Shown: piece after piece, positions 43,171 through 52,765 of the stretch
How positions within the stretch are numbered: the first letter of the stretch is position 1
Layout of the letters: each line of letters opens with the position of its first letter
Assembly (NCBI RefSeq): GCF_900184035.1
Contig: NZ_FXWP01000019.1
Location: 124,001-188,000, forward strand
Length of the DNA stretch: 64,000 bases
Origin: Kosakonia pseudosacchari
GTDB lineage: Bacteria; Pseudomonadota; Gammaproteobacteria; Enterobacterales; Enterobacteriaceae
Reading direction: 5' to 3'
Notes under the pieces: generated by a model
Databases searched by the model: none
Told to the model about the DNA's origin: nothing
Seen by the model: only the letters and a program-made list of their open reading frames with translations
Program-made: the position numbers and the translations under genes

Positions 43171-44961
43171 GTGCATACCTTTCAAGCCGATATCGCTGTG
43201 ATTGGCGCAGGCGGAGCGGGATTACGCACCGCGATCGCTGCGGCGCAAGCCCACCCCAACGCCAAAATCGCACTGATTTCAAAAGTCTATCCCATGCGCA
43301 GCCACACCGTTGCTGCGGAAGGCGGCTCTGCCGCCGTCGCCCAGGATCATGACAGCTTCGAGTACCATTTCCACGATACCGTTGCTGGCGGTGACTGGCT
43401 CTGCGAACAGGATGTCGTTGACTATTTTGTGCATCATTGCCCGACAGAGATGACCCAGCTTGAACAGTGGGGCTGTCCGTGGAGCCGCCGTCCTGACGGA
43501 ACGGTCAATGTGCGCCGCTTCGGCGGGATGAAAATCGAACGCACCTGGTTTGCCGCCGATAAAACCGGCTTCCATATGCTGCATACCCTGTTCCAGACAT
43601 CCCTTCAGTTCCCACAAATCCAACGTTTCGACGAGCATTTCGTACTAGATATCCTGGTCGATGACAACCACGCCCGTGGGCTGGTGGCCATGAATATGAT
43701 GGAAGGTACGCTGGTGCAGATCCGCGCCAATGCGGTGGTGATGGCAACGGGCGGCGCGGGTCGCGTTTACCGTTACAACACCAACGGCGGCATTGTCACC
43801 GGCGACGGTATGGGCATGGCGCTGGCGCACGGCGTGCCGCTGCGCGATATGGAGTTTGTGCAGTATCACCCGACCGGCCTGCCCGGCTCCGGCATTCTGA
43901 TGACTGAAGGTTGCCGCGGTGAAGGTGGGATCCTCGTCAACAAGAACGGCTACCGCTATTTGCAGGATTACGGCATGGGCCCGGAAACCCCGCTTGGCGA
44001 GCCGAAGAACAAATATATGGAGCTTGGCCCGCGCGACAAAGTGTCGCAGGCGTTCTGGCACGAGTGGCGCAAAGGCAACACCATCTCCACGCCGCGTGGC
44101 GATGTGGTGCACCTCGATTTACGTCATCTCGGCGCGAAAAAAATCAACGAACGTTTGCCATTTATCTGCGAGCTGGCGAAAGCCTATGTTGGCGTCGATC
44201 CGGTCAAAGAGCCGATTCCGGTACGCCCAACCGCGCACTACACCATGGGCGGTATCGAAACCGATCAAAACTGCGAATCCCGTATCAAGGGTCTCTTTGC
44301 CGTGGGTGAGTGCTCTTCTGTCGGCCTGCATGGCGCAAACCGTCTGGGTTCGAACTCGCTGGCGGAACTGGTGGTGTTTGGCCGTCTTGCCGGGGAACGC
44401 GCTATGGAACGCGCCGCAACCGCAACCGAGGCCAATGACAGCGCGCTGAACGCACAAGCTGCCGACGTGGAAAAACGCCTGAAAGCGCTGGTGAATCAGG
44501 ACGGCACCGAAAGCTGGGCGAAAATCCGCGATGAAATGGGTGAATCCATGGAAGAAGGTTGCGGCATCTACCGCACGACGGAGCTGATGCAGAAAACCGT
44601 GGATAAGCTGGCGGAGTTGCAGGAGCGCTTTAAACGCGTGCGTATCACCGATACCTCCAGCGTCTTCAACACCGATGTGCTTTATACCATTGAACTGGGC
44701 CACGGCCTGAATGTCGCCGAATGTATGGCGCACTCCGCGCTGGCACGTAAAGAGTCTCGCGGTGCGCATCAGCGTCTGGATGAAGGCTATACCGAGCGCG
44801 ATGACGTTAACTTCCTCAAGCACACGCTGGCGTTCCGCGGTGCTGATGGCGCGACTCGTCTGGAGTACAGCGACGTGAAGATCACCACGCTGCCGCCAGC
44901 AAAACGCGTCTACGGTGCTGAAGCTGAAGCGACCGAGAAGAAGGAGACGAACAATGGCTGA
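43171..44961 (+). CDS. frdA: Fumarate reductase flavoprotein subunit
   Basis: 596 residues (602 in K-12; the C-terminal tail is shorter). FAD-binding GAGGAG (12-17), the covalent FAD site [10 protein letters not shown] with His45 and the substrate site region [21 protein letters not shown] are conserved. It reduces fumarate to succinate on the cytoplasmic side as the terminal step of anaerobic respiration. The start is GTG at 43171 with CTGGAGG upstream, as in K-12. The end overlaps frdB by eight bases. Confidence 0.97.
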   Translation: MHTFQADIAVIGAGGAGLRTAIAAAQAHPNAKIALISKVYPMRSHTVAAEGGSAAVAQDHDSFEYHFHDTVAGGDWLCEQDVVDYFVHHCPTEMTQLEQWGCPWSRRPDGTVNVRRFGGMKIERTWFAADKTGFHMLHTLFQTSLQFPQIQRFDEHFVLDILVDDNHARGLVAMNMMEGTLVQIRANAVVMATGGAGRVYRYNTNGGIVTGDGMGMALAHGVPLRDMEFVQYHPTGLPGSGILMTEGCRGEGGILVNKNGYRYLQDYGMGPETPLGEPKNKYMELGPRDKVSQAFWHEWRKGNTISTPRGDVVHLDLRHLGAKKINERLPFICELAKAYVGVDPVKEPIPVRPTAHYTMGGIETDQNCESRIKGLFAVGECSSVGLHGANRLGSNSLAELVVFGRLAGERAMERAATATEANDSALNAQAADVEKRLKALVNQDGTESWAKIRDEMGESMEEGCGIYRTTELMQKTVDKLAELQERFKRVRITDTSSVFNTDVLYTIELGHGLNVAECMAHSALARKESRGAHQRLDEGYTERDDVNFLKHTLAFRGADGATRLEYSDVKITTLPPAKRVYGAEAEATEKKETNNG

Positions 44962-45688
44962 GTTGAAGAATCTGAAAATCGAGATTGTCCGTTACAACCC
45001 GGAAGTGGACAACGCGCCGCACAGCGCTTTTTACGATGTGCCCTACGATGAAGCCACTTCGCTGCTTGATGCGCTGAACTATATCAAAGATAACCTCGCG
45101 CCGGACCTGAGCTACCGCTGGTCGTGCCGTATGGCGATTTGCGGCTCTTGCGGCATGATGGTGAACAAAGTGCCGAAGCTCGCCTGTAAAACCTTTTTGC
45201 GTGATTACGAGAAAGGGCTGAAAGTCGAAGCGCTGGCCAACTTCCCGATCGAGCGCGATTTGGTGGTCGATATGACCCACTTTATCGAAAGCCTCGAAGC
45301 GATTAAGCCCTACATTATTGGTAACACGCGCACGCCGGATCAGGGGCCTAACAAGCAAACGCCGGCGCAGATGGCGAAGTATCACCAGTTCTCTGGCTGT
45401 ATCAACTGCGGTTTGTGTTATGCCGCTTGCCCGCAATTCGGCCTTAACCCGGAGTTTATCGGCCCGGCAGCAATTACGCTGGCGCATCGCTATAACCTCG
45501 ATAGCCGCGATAAAGGTAAGAAAGAGCGCATGGGGCAACTCAACAGCCAGAACGGCGTGTGGAGCTGTACGTTTGTCGGTTACTGCTCGGAAGTCTGTCC
45601 GAAGCATGTCGATCCGGCCGCCGCTATTCAGCAGGGCAAGGTAGAGAGCTCGAAAGACTTTCTTATCGCCACCCTGAAACCACGCTAA
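44954..45688 (+). CDS. frdB: Fumarate reductase iron-sulphur subunit
   Basis: 244 residues, K-12 length. N-terminal [2Fe-2S] ferredoxin domain ([13 protein letters not shown] and the later KLAC) and C-terminal clusters [12 protein letters not shown] and [12 protein letters not shown] for [4Fe-4S] and [3Fe-4S]. It passes electrons from menaquinol at FrdCD to FrdA. The ATG at 44954 lies within the frdA end; ribosome site AAGGAGACG. Confidence 0.97.
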   Translation: MAELKNLKIEIVRYNPEVDNAPHSAFYDVPYDEATSLLDALNYIKDNLAPDLSYRWSCRMAICGSCGMMVNKVPKLACKTFLRDYEKGLKVEALANFPIERDLVVDMTHFIESLEAIKPYIIGNTRTPDQGPNKQTPAQMAKYHQFSGCINCGLCYAACPQFGLNPEFIGPAAITLAHRYNLDSRDKGKKERMGQLNSQNGVWSCTFVGYCSEVCPKHVDPAAAIQQGKVESSKDFLIATLKPR

Positions 45689-45698
45689 GGAGTGCATT

Positions 45699-46094
45699 AT
45701 GACGACTAAACGCAAAGCCTGGGTACGTCCCATGCCATCAACCTGGTGGAAAACCCTACCGTTTTATCGCTTCTATATGCTGCGTGAAGGAACGGCGGTT
45801 GCGGCGGTCTGGTTCAGCCTCGAACTGATCTTCGGTCTTTTTTCGCTGAAACATGGGCCGGAAAGCTGGGCAGGGTTTGTGCATTTTCTGCAAAACCCGA
45901 TTGTGCTGATCCTCAACCTGATCGCGCTGGCGGCAGCACTGCTGCACACCAAAACCTGGTTTGATCTGGCGCCGAAAGCGCAGCTCATTATTGTTAAGGG
46001 CGAAAAATTGGGTCCAGAGCCGGTTATTAAAGGGCTTTGGGTGGTAACGGCAGTGGTCACCGTGGTGATCCTGTTTGTCGCACTGTTCTGGTAA
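45699..46094 (+). CDS. frdC: Fumarate reductase membrane anchor subunit C
   Basis: 131 residues with three membrane helices, K-12 length ([34 protein letters not shown], shown here in pieces: [28 protein letters not shown]). With FrdD it anchors the complex and binds menaquinol; the Glu of FYMLREGT corresponds to the quinol-site Glu29 of E. coli. Start behind AAGGAG, ten bases after frdB. Confidence 0.96.
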   Translation: MTTKRKAWVRPMPSTWWKTLPFYRFYMLREGTAVAAVWFSLELIFGLFSLKHGPESWAGFVHFLQNPIVLILNLIALAAALLHTKTWFDLAPKAQLIIVKGEKLGPEPVIKGLWVVTAVVTVVILFVALFW

Positions 46095-46104
46095 GGAGGC
46101 CAAC

Positions 46105-46464
46105 GTGATTAACCCGAATCCAAAACGTTCTGACGAACCCGTTTTCTGGGGATTATTTGGCGCTGGCGGTATGTGGGGCGCAATTGTTACACCGGTTATC
46201 GTGCTGTTGATTGGCGTGCTACTGCCGCTGGGATTCTACCCCGGCGACGCACTCGGCTACGATCGCGTGCTGGCGTTTGCACAAAGCTTTATTGGCCGCG
46301 TCTTTATCTTTTTAATGATTGTATTGCCGGTGTGGTGCGGTCTGCATCGTATCCACCACATGATGCATGATTTGAAAATCCATGTTCCCAGCGGTAAATG
46401 GGTGTTTTATGGCCTTGCGGCCATTCTTACCGTCGTTACCCTGATCGGTGTTTTATTTCTTTGA
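46105..46464 (+). CDS. frdD: Fumarate reductase membrane anchor subunit D
   Basis: 119 residues, K-12 length, three membrane helices ([20 protein letters not shown] start, shown up to 20 residues). The start is GTG at 46105 behind AAGGAGG. It ends the frd operon. In K-12 the ampC promoter overlaps the end of frdD; here the next gene is blc. Confidence 0.95.
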   Translation: MINPNPKRSDEPVFWGLFGAGGMWGAIVTPVIVLLIGVLLPLGFYPGDALGYDRVLAFAQSFIGRVFIFLMIVLPVWCGLHRIHHMMHDLKIHVPSGKWVFYGLAAILTVVTLIGVLFL

Positions 46465-46471
46465 TACCAGT

Positions 46472-46498
46472 CGCTCTCCTGCGTAAGCGGGAGAGCAA
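46472..46498 (+). terminator. Hairpin after frdD
   Basis: GCTCTCC and GGAGAGC pair around TGCGTAAGCG a few bases after the frdD stop. The following AAATTT gives little T-run, so it is a moderate terminator candidate for frdABCD. Confidence 0.5.
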
Positions 46499-46548
46499 AT
46501 TTCCCGCCAGCGTCTATACCCTAAAGAAAGATCTGGAAGGAAAATCTC

Positions 46549-47079
46549 ATGCGCCTGATGCTGCTTGTCGTGACTGTTATCGCTGCGCTGTTCATCTCCG
46601 GCTGTAGTTCTCCCACTCCTCCTGACGGCGTGACCGTCGTACAGAATTTCAATACGCAACGCTATCTGGGTAAATGGTACGAAATTGCCCGCTTTGACCA
46701 CACCTTTGAGCGCGGGCTGGAAAGGGTCACCGCCACGTATAGTCTGCGCGACGATGGCGGTTTGACGGTAGTGAATCGTGGTTACAACACAGAACGCGGT
46801 ATGTGGCAGCAAGCCATCGGCACCGCGTATTTCACTGGCGACCCACGCACCGCCGCGCTGAAAGTCTCCTTCTTCGGCCCCTTCTATGGCGGCTATAACA
46901 TCCTCGCGCTGGACAATGACTACCGCTACGCGCTGGTTTGCGGGCCGGACCGCGACTATCTCTGGATACTGTCCCGCACGCCAACCCTTCCGGCAGACGT
47001 AAAACAGCAGATGCTGGACATCGCGGCCCGGCAGGGGTTTGCCGTGGAAAAACTACTCTGGATTAACCAGCCCCATTAA
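46549..47079 (+). CDS. blc: Outer-membrane lipocalin Blc
   Basis: 176 residues (177 in K-12). Lipobox FISGCSS with lipidated Cys19, then the lipocalin barrel with the first conserved motif [13 protein letters not shown] and GGYNILALD further on. It binds lysophospholipids and fatty acids at the inner face of the outer membrane and is induced in stationary phase in E. coli. It converges with gdx (4-base overlap of the ends). Confidence 0.95.
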   Translation: MRLMLLVVTVIAALFISGCSSPTPPDGVTVVQNFNTQRYLGKWYEIARFDHTFERGLERVTATYSLRDDGGLTVVNRGYNTERGMWQQAIGTAYFTGDPRTAALKVSFFGPFYGGYNILALDNDYRYALVCGPDRDYLWILSRTPTLPADVKQQMLDIAARQGFAVEKLLWINQPH

Positions 47080-47393
47080 TGGGCGCTGAGTTTCAATCCG
47101 ATAATCCCGGCGACAATCAAACAAAGGCTGAGGATACGCGCCAGGCTCGCAGATTCGCCGAGCAGCACAATGCCGGCGACTGCGGCGCCGACTGCGCCAA
47201 TACCGGTCCAGATGGCATACGCCGTGCCCACCGGTAATGTTTTCATCGCCCATGACAGCAGCACAACGCTTGCGATCATCGCCGTCACGGTAATGATGCT
47301 TGGTGTTAACCGGGTAAAACCGTGGGTATATTTCAGGCCGATAGCCCAAACCACTTCAAGAAGACCTGCAATAAGAAGAATTAACCAGGACAT
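47076..47393 (-). CDS. gdx: Guanidinium exporter Gdx (SugE), SMR family
   Basis: 105 residues, K-12 length, four membrane helices. Glu13 in the first helix ([10 protein letters not shown]) and the SMR signature in helix 3 are conserved; the [11 protein letters not shown] sequence is typical of the Gdx subtype rather than EmrE. It exchanges guanidinium for protons. The ATG at 47393 is behind GGGAGCC. The guanidine-II riboswitch in its leader supports the substrate. Confidence 0.96.
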   Translation of the reverse strand: MSWLILLIAGLLEVVWAIGLKYTHGFTRLTPSIITVTAMIASVVLLSWAMKTLPVGTAYAIWTGIGAVGAAVAGIVLLGESASLARILSLCLIVAGIIGLKLSAH

Positions 47394-47408
47394 TTTTGGC
47401 TCCCGTGC

Positions 47409-47452
47409 GGGGCCGTCCCCATTGTGAATGAGCACAAACGGGTCGTCCCGTT
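47409..47452 (-). ncRNA. Guanidine-II riboswitch (mini-ykkC) upstream of gdx
   Basis: Read on the minus strand, AACGGG-ACGA-CCCGTT (47452-47437) and GGGG-ACGG-CCCC (47420-47409) are two hairpins with ACGR tetraloops, joined by a 16-base linker and followed at once by the gdx ribosome-binding site. This is the defining architecture of the guanidine-II class. Binding of guanidinium to the paired loops frees the ribosome-binding site and turns the exporter on. Confidence 0.93.
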
Positions 47453-47629
47453 CGGCGTGTGAAGAGAGGCAAATTTTGCCGATTTTGGCTCGTTATTTCA
47501 ATATTTTTGTTGTAGCTCAATTTCAGGCGCTTTAAAGCGAGAAATAGCCACTGTTCGCAGCGGAATTCCGGCATTTATCCACCATATCTACCCCCTATGA
47601 TAAATCCGCTCTCCTGAATTCAGGACGTT

Positions 47630-48262
47630 GTGCGCCACTCTCTGACTGCGAAGAAAAATATGTTCAAGATTCTCGTGATTGACCGCTGTTACTTCACCCG
47701 CACAGGGATGGAATCCTGGCTCAATCAACCCGATTTGTTCCCCGCTTCCTTCCTGGTAACCGCGTTGCATAATCTAATGCTCGCCAAAGAACATATTGTG
47801 CAGTGGCAGCCGGACCTGGTGATTGCCGATCTTCACGGATTCAAGAATGAAATCCATCATATTCAACAACTTGCGTCGTTTTTCTCCGTTTGTAGCGATC
47901 CCACGCAAGTGATGTTGTTAGAATCTGGCGAAGATGCGCAATTGTCAGAATTTTGCGCGCAGTTTGCTATTCAGGCGACGCTGTTGAAAACAGAACCGCT
48001 GGAAAAGCTGGCAAAAATTATCGACGCAATGGTGCTGGCGCGCCCCATCCGTGCAATACCGAAAATCGCTACCCCGCTGCTGACAAAGCAGGAAGAAAAA
48101 GTGCTGACGCTGTGGATGGAAGGGAATAATAACCAGGCGATTGCCAATAATCTCAGTATTAACGGTAAGACCGTTTACACCTACAAGCGCAATATCAGAA
48201 TGAAACTGGGGATGGGAAACCGCTTTACACCGTTCTTATCACTGCCGGAAAACTCAAACTAA
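47630..48262 (+). CDS. LuxR-type (FixJ/RcsA-like) transcriptional regulator
   Basis: 210 residues. The N-terminal part (about 12-120, MFKILVIDRCYFTRTGMESWL; PDLVIADLHG) has the hydrophobic pattern of a receiver-like domain but without the usual acidic pocket and phosphorylated Asp in a normal context. The C-terminal part (about 148-205, LLTKQEEKVLTLWMEGNNN; LSINGKTVYTYKRNIRMKLG) is a clear LuxR-type helix-turn-helix. It resembles the BglJ/RcsA kind of atypical regulators. The start is either GTG at 47630 (AGGA nearby) or ATG at 47660. No counterpart lies between sugE and ecnB in K-12, and the DNA is AT-richer by eye than its neighbours. Target genes unknown. Confidence 0.75.
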   Translation: MRHSLTAKKNMFKILVIDRCYFTRTGMESWLNQPDLFPASFLVTALHNLMLAKEHIVQWQPDLVIADLHGFKNEIHHIQQLASFFSVCSDPTQVMLLESGEDAQLSEFCAQFAIQATLLKTEPLEKLAKIIDAMVLARPIRAIPKIATPLLTKQEEKVLTLWMEGNNNQAIANNLSINGKTVYTYKRNIRMKLGMGNRFTPFLSLPENSN

Positions 48263-48284
48263 CGGTACGGCAAGCGCCGTACCG
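48263..48284. terminator. Hairpin between luxR-type gene and ecnB
   Basis: CGGTACGGC-AAGC-GCCGTACCG is a perfect 9-bp stem between convergent genes; only short T stretches follow on either strand, so strength is uncertain. Confidence 0.6.
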
Positions 48285-48291
48285 ACAGTGA

Positions 48292-48438
48292 TTACTGTTG
48301 CGCTTTTGATGCCGCGCCAGAAATCGCGTTACCGCCATCGGAGATATCTTCTCCCACACCACGCGTGGTGTTACAGGCCGTCAGGACTGAGGAAAGAACC
48401 AGAACAGAAAAGATCGCAGCAATTGTCTTCTTAACCAT
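48292..48438 (-). CDS. ecnB: Entericidin B lipoprotein
   Basis: 48 residues, K-12 length, almost identical to EcnB. Signal peptide and lipobox SVLTAC, then [14 protein letters not shown] and SGAASKAQQ. It is a small membrane lipoprotein described as the bacteriolytic partner of the entericidin pair, induced by sigma-S at high osmolarity in E. coli. The ATG at 48438 is behind AAGGAAG; the frame is open 14 codons further upstream. Confidence 0.95.
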   Translation of the reverse strand: MVKKTIAAIFSVLVLSSVLTACNTTRGVGEDISDGGNAISGAASKAQQ

Positions 48439-48544
48439 AATATCTTCCTTTTGTAGCCAATATTGTTTGTGTATAGCCACTTAAGCATAGACAAAATCCG
48501 GGAAGGTTACCGGAACGGAAGCATTTTTAGGAAGAGAGGAAGTT

Positions 48545-48676
48545 TTAGTTCGCTGCGCGAGAGATGACATGACCCAGGCTTTGGATATCTTCACCAACGC
48601 CACGGGCGGTATTGCAACCGGAAAGCAGTGCGCAACTGATAAGAAGTAGAGAGAGGAATTTCGTCAGACGTTTCAT
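48545..48676 (-). CDS. ecnA: Entericidin A lipoprotein
   Basis: A 43-residue frame: MKRLTKFLSLLLISCALLSG as signal with lipobox LLSGC (Cys21), then NTARGVGEDIQSLGHVISRA and AN. It is similar to EcnA of E. coli (41 residues), the antidote partner of EcnB. Its ribosome site is CAGGGATG. It lies 106 bases before ecnB on the same strand, as in K-12. Confidence 0.92.
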   Translation of the reverse strand: MKRLTKFLSLLLISCALLSGCNTARGVGEDIQSLGHVISRAAN

Positions 48677-48735
48677 ATCATCCCTGCCTGCAAAGTTCGA
48701 CGGCGTAGCACGGTGCTACGCCGACGTCGTGAGGA

Positions 48736-49302
48736 TTATTTCACGCGAGATACGTATTCGCCAGAGCGAGTATCTACTTTAATCACTTCACCAATCTGCA
48801 CAAACAGCGGAACTTTAACCACTGCGCCAGTGCTCAGGGTCGCCGGTTTGCCGCCGGTACCTGCGGTGTCGCCTTTCAGACCTGGATCGGTTTCAATAAC
48901 TTCCAGCTCAACGAAGTTCGGCGGCGTAACAGCGATAGGCTGGCCGTTCCACAGCGTTACGATGCACTCAGCCTGATCCAGCAGCCATTTTTCGCTGTCG
49001 CCAATGGCTTTCGCATCAGCGGAAAGCTGTTCGAAGGTTTCGTTGTTCATGAAGTGCCAGAACTCACCGTCGTTGTACAGGTAAGTCAGGTTCATATCGA
49101 CAACGTCCGCGCCTTCTGCGGAATCAGTGGATTTGAAGGTTTTTTCTACACGCGTACCGGTCAGCAGACGACGCAATTTAACGCGTGCGAAAGCCTGGCC
49201 TTTGCCTGGTTTAACGAATTCGCTGGCTTCAACCGCATAAGGTTCGCCGTCCATCATGATTTTAAGACCGGCACGAAAATCGTTGCTATAGTAAGTCGCC
49301 AT
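48736..49302 (-). CDS. efp: Elongation factor P
   Basis: 188 residues, K-12 length. Three beta-barrel domains; the loop KPGKGQAF carries Lys34, the site of beta-lysylation by EpmA and EpmB. EF-P relieves ribosome stalling at polyproline. The ATG at 49302 gives [16 protein letters not shown]. It is divergent from epmB with only 40 bases between the starts, as in K-12. Confidence 0.98.
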   Translation of the reverse strand: MATYYSNDFRAGLKIMMDGEPYAVEASEFVKPGKGQAFARVKLRRLLTGTRVEKTFKSTDSAEGADVVDMNLTYLYNDGEFWHFMNNETFEQLSADAKAIGDSEKWLLDQAECIVTLWNGQPIAVTPPNFVELEVIETDPGLKGDTAGTGGKPATLSTGAVVKVPLFVQIGEVIKVDTRSGEYVSRVK

Positions 49303-49342
49303 AAGGCCCTCTGAAATTGTTAACTGGTAGCTAAGCCACAAA

Positions 49343-50371
49343 ATGGCGCATATTGTAACCCTAAAAACCCCATCCAGAGAAGATTGGTTAATACAACTTG
49401 CCGATGTAATCACCGATCCGGATGAACTGTTACGTCTTCTAAAGATAGACACTGATGAAAATTTAATCGCTGGCGGGGCGGCAAAACGCCTGTTTCCGCT
49501 GCGTGTCCCCCGCGCATTCGCCGCGCGCATGCAGCCGGGCAATCCGCATGATCCTCTTTTGCGTCAGGTACTTACTTCTCAGGAAGAGTTCATTGTCGCG
49601 CCAGGTTTCAGCACCGATCCGCTGGAAGAACAGAGCAGTGTCGTACCCGGTTTACTGCACAAATATCGCAATCGTGCGCTGCTGCTGGTGAAAGGCGGTT
49701 GCGCGGTAAATTGTCGTTATTGCTTCCGTCGCCACTTTCCTTATGCCGATAACCAGGGCAACAAACGCAACTGGCAAGGCGCGCTGGACTATATCGCGGT
49801 GCACCCGGAACTGGATGAGATCATTTTTTCCGGCGGCGATCCGCTAATGGCAAAAGATCATGAACTGGACTGGCTGCTTAGCCAACTGGAAGCCATCCCG
49901 CATATCAAACGTCTGCGCATTCACAGCCGTCTGCCAATTGTGATTCCGGCGCGGATCACCGATACGCTAAGCGCGCGTTTTGCGCGCTCATCGCTGCAAA
50001 TTTTGCTGGTGAACCACATCAACCATGCGCAGGAGATCGGTGATGATTTTCGCCATGCGATGGCGCAACTGCGTCAGGCCAATGTCACGCTGCTGAACCA
50101 GAGCGTGCTGCTGCGCGGCGTGAATGATAATGCGCAAACGCTGGCGGATTTAAGCAATGCGTTGTTCGATGCGGGTGTAATGCCCTATTACCTGCATGTG
50201 CTGGATAAAGTGCAGGGTGCGGCGCACTTTATGGTCAGTGATGATGAGGCGCGCACGATTATGCGTGAGCTGCTGACGCTGGTTTCAGGTTATATGGTGC
50301 CGAAACTGGCCCGTGAGATTGGTGGTGAACCCAGTAAAACGCCGCTCGATCTGCAGCTTCGTCAGAGCTAA
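49343..50371 (+). CDS. epmB: EF-P (R)-beta-lysine 2,3-aminomutase EpmB
   Basis: 342 residues, K-12 length. A radical-SAM enzyme of the lysine 2,3-aminomutase family with [11 protein letters not shown] (Cys120, Cys124, Cys127) and the GGDPLMAKD segment. It converts (S)-alpha-lysine to (R)-beta-lysine for EF-P. It is followed by the terminator of the convergent chemoreceptor gene. Confidence 0.97.
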   Translation: MAHIVTLKTPSREDWLIQLADVITDPDELLRLLKIDTDENLIAGGAAKRLFPLRVPRAFAARMQPGNPHDPLLRQVLTSQEEFIVAPGFSTDPLEEQSSVVPGLLHKYRNRALLLVKGGCAVNCRYCFRRHFPYADNQGNKRNWQGALDYIAVHPELDEIIFSGGDPLMAKDHELDWLLSQLEAIPHIKRLRIHSRLPIVIPARITDTLSARFARSSLQILLVNHINHAQEIGDDFRHAMAQLRQANVTLLNQSVLLRGVNDNAQTLADLSNALFDAGVMPYYLHVLDKVQGAAHFMVSDDEARTIMRELLTLVSGYMVPKLAREIGGEPSKTPLDLQLRQS

Positions 50372-50405
50372 AAAAAACGGCTACGTGATGAGAGCAAACG
50401 TAGCC
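50371..50405 (-). terminator. Rho-independent terminator of the chemoreceptor gene
   Basis: On the minus strand CGGCTACGT ... ACGTAGCCG is followed by eight T residues. A second hairpin, GACGAGCC / GGCTCGTC (50414-50435), lies between it and the gene stop. Confidence 0.8.
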
Positions 50406-50443
50406 GCGAAACAGACGAGCCTACAGCGGCTCGTCGCTAAAAC

Positions 50444-52081
50444 TTAAAAGGTTTCCCACCCATCATCTCCGCCACCCGCCACTGCCGGGCGCGGCTGTCT
50501 GACGGGCAACACTGAAGACCTCACGACAGCCGGTTGTTGGCCTGGCAAACGGAAGACATCAACCAGCTGTTGCAGTTTGGTGGCTTGATCTTCGAGGCTA
50601 CCGGCCGCCGCAGACGATTCCTGAACTAACGCGGCGTTCTGCTGGGTGGTGGTATCCATTTCGGACATCGCCTGGGCAATCTGCGAAATGCCGCGGTTTT
50701 GTTCGTCGGAGGCTGCAGCGATTTCCTGCATCAAATCTTTCACCTGCAGCACCGAGTTCACAATGCCGTTCATGGTTTCACCCGCCAGGTCTACCTGCCG
50801 CGAGCCCTCTTCAACAAAGGTGACCGACTCGCTGATCAGCGCTTCAATCTCTTTTGCCGCCTGCGCGCTACGCTGGGCTAATGAGCGCACCTCACCAGCT
50901 ACCACAGCGAAACCTCGCCCTTGATCCCCGGCTCTTGCCGCTTCAACGGCCGCATTAAGCGCCAGAATGTTGGTCTGAAAAGCGATGCCGTTAATGACCG
51001 ACGTAATTTCCGAAATACGTTTGGAACTATCCATAATATCTTTCATACGGCTGATGGCAGTCCCAACGACGCTCCCACCTTGCGAAGCGGTATCAGAGGC
51101 GGTAAGAGCAAGCTGGCTGGCCTGATGCGCGTTTTCCGCGTTCTGTTTAACCGTGGAGCTTAACTCTTCCATGCTGGCCGCCGTTTCGACCACCGCGGCA
51201 GATTGCTGCTCGGTACGCGCCGAAAGTTCATTGTTGCCTAAGGCTATCTCATTGGCGGCGGTATTCACGGAGCCGGAAGCGGCACGTACCATTGCCAGCG
51301 ATTCAGCCACGCGCTCAACAAGATTATTAAATGCACTGACTGCCTGCCCAATTTCGTCCAAACGCCCGGTCGGTAACGCATGGCTGAGATCCAGTTTTTC
51401 GCTGATAGTGACCATGCCATCTTTCATACCGTTCAGTCGACGTTTGATATTCAGCACGGTAAACAGTCCGAACAAACCCAGAATGAGGGTAGCGGCAATC
51501 GTCGCCGTTAAGGAGAGAATCATTGCCCGGGAAATTAAATTGTCGCTGTCCTGAACAGCCTTGGTCACTAATGATGAGTTGTACGCCACTTGCTCAGCAA
51601 AATCATTAATTAACAGCGCAATATTATCTGCGACAACCCCACCTTTCTGCATTGACTTAATAATGGCAACGCGGTCATTACTTTCTGAGACTTTAAAATA
51701 CTGGTCCATTACAGAACGGAATTTTTCTAAATCACTTAATGTTTTATTAGATAAATCCTGATCATGTTGGTCAGAAACAAGATCTTTAAGGTAACCCTGG
51801 TGCATGGCGTAGAGATCGTCATACAATTTTGTTGCATTCTGTTTTATTTCGGCCATCCCGGCGGGATCGTCCGTCAGACCATGTAAAAAGAGCTGCCCGC
51901 GAACTTTTAAGATCTGCATTGTCTCTTTATTCATTGCATCCAGGCTGGGTAAGGTATTTTCCTGAAAATAATTTTGTGACTCACCAATTTTAGACAGTGA
52001 AATTATAGCGATAACATTAGTGCCGATGAGGCTTAAGATCAGTAACGAGAAAGCAAGTAACAATCTCTTTGTAATATTCAT
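50444..52081 (-). CDS. Methyl-accepting chemotaxis protein with 4-helix sensor
   Basis: 545 residues. TM1 (about 7-29), a periplasmic four-helix-bundle sensor (30-185), TM2 (about 188-211), HAMP (about 212-265), signalling domain with perfectly conserved tip ([20 protein letters not shown]) and a Pro-rich linker ending in GWETF, the pentapeptide that recruits CheR and CheB. This makes it a Tsr/Tar-type high-abundance receptor with full adaptation. The ligand is unknown. K-12 has no receptor here. The 5' half is AT-richer than surrounding genes. A FliA promoter lies 75 bases upstream. Confidence 0.93.
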   Translation of the reverse strand: MNITKRLLLAFSLLILSLIGTNVIAIISLSKIGESQNYFQENTLPSLDAMNKETMQILKVRGQLFLHGLTDDPAGMAEIKQNATKLYDDLYAMHQGYLKDLVSDQHDQDLSNKTLSDLEKFRSVMDQYFKVSESNDRVAIIKSMQKGGVVADNIALLINDFAEQVAYNSSLVTKAVQDSDNLISRAMILSLTATIAATLILGLFGLFTVLNIKRRLNGMKDGMVTISEKLDLSHALPTGRLDEIGQAVSAFNNLVERVAESLAMVRAASGSVNTAANEIALGNNELSARTEQQSAAVVETAASMEELSSTVKQNAENAHQASQLALTASDTASQGGSVVGTAISRMKDIMDSSKRISEITSVINGIAFQTNILALNAAVEAARAGDQGRGFAVVAGEVRSLAQRSAQAAKEIEALISESVTFVEEGSRQVDLAGETMNGIVNSVLQVKDLMQEIAAASDEQNRGISQIAQAMSEMDTTTQQNAALVQESSAAAGSLEDQATKLQQLVDVFRLPGQQPAVVRSSVLPVRQPRPAVAGGGDDGWETF

Positions 52082-52154
52082 TAGTAACTCCCGACACCAT
52101 CATGCATAAAATATTGTTAAATTATACAGTCCCTCGTTTTTTGTCCTGAGATGA

Positions 52155-52181
52155 GTATCGGCAAGTCGTAATATTACTTTA
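52155..52181 (-). promoter_or_regulatory. Sigma-28 (FliA) promoter of the chemoreceptor
   Basis: On the minus strand TAAAGTAA (52181-52174), exactly 11 bases and GCCGATAC (52162-52155) match the FliA consensus at 13 of 16 positions, including all critical ones. It makes the gene a late flagellar-regulon member. Confidence 0.85.
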
Positions 52182-52220
52182 GTCACTAATGCATTTTTTG
52201 GTGAAAAATATATCCAAACC

Positions 52221-52236
52221 TGTGAATATAATCACA
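52221..52236. promoter_or_regulatory. CRP-type binding site
   Basis: TGTGA-ATATAA-TCACA is a perfect core match to the CRP consensus, in an AT-rich region. It is centred about 80 bases upstream of the expected start of the chemoreceptor transcript. The rest of the 52082-52411 gap is AT-rich and shows no other gene. Confidence 0.7.
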
Positions 52237-52374
52237 TTGGATAAATCTTAAGAAAACTTAATATTCAGGATGATAGAAAAGTTAATTAGCAGAGGAATTA
52301 TATTCACGCTTATTCATACTTAAATAATTAGAAGCAACCTGTTGAGAATGAAAGCGAGATTATTTTAGATAGTC

Positions 52375-52400
52375 GTGCCCCGCCATGGCTGACGGGGCAC
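52375..52400 (-). terminator. Hairpin after yjeI
   Basis: GTGCCCCG and CGGGGCAC pair around a 10-base loop, 11 bases after yjeI. Only a weak T-run follows. Confidence 0.5.
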
Positions 52401-52411
52401 AATTAAATATA

Positions 52412-52765
52412 TCAGTTCGGGCATTTATACACTTGTGCATTCATTTCGCTGGCGGTCGGCACGAAGCTCGATAAGAAGCCTTGTGTTGGGCTTGAGACGC
52501 TGTACAACACGTTACCGCCCATCGCCGCCGCCTGATTACGTAACGCATTCGCCGCGCCGCGCATTGAACCGCCCTCCTCACCATGCTGACCAGAGAGCCA
52601 GTTGCTCTGTGAACCCGTGGCGGTGCCGAGATACTGGCAGGTTGCCGCCGGCTTCTCCTCGACAAAGCGAACGCTCTGTCCGCCGCTAGTCAATTCATTA
52701 CTGCTGCTACACCCTGCCAGCAACAGCGAGGCGCCAATAATCCCTGCTAAATGTTTTACGTACAT
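52412..52765 (-). CDS. yjeI: DUF4156-family lipoprotein YjeI
   Basis: 117 residues, K-12 length. Lipobox LLLAGC with Cys19, then a small domain with NWLSGQHGEEGGSMRGAAN and the C-terminal VYKCPN that are nearly identical to YjeI. Function unknown. The ATG at 52765 follows GGGGAATAAC; the frame is open for 84 codons upstream, but that part does not resemble a protein and lacks start signals. Confidence 0.9.
   Translation of the reverse strand: MYVKHLAGIIGASLLLAGCSSSNELTSGGQSVRFVEEKPAATCQYLGTATGSQSNWLSGQHGEEGGSMRGAANALRNQAAAMGGNVLYSVSSPTQGFLSSFVPTASEMNAQVYKCPN

Noticed and set aside
47529-47540. Palindrome CGCTTTAAAGCG upstream of gdx
   Set aside because: Too short and lacking context to call an operator or terminator.
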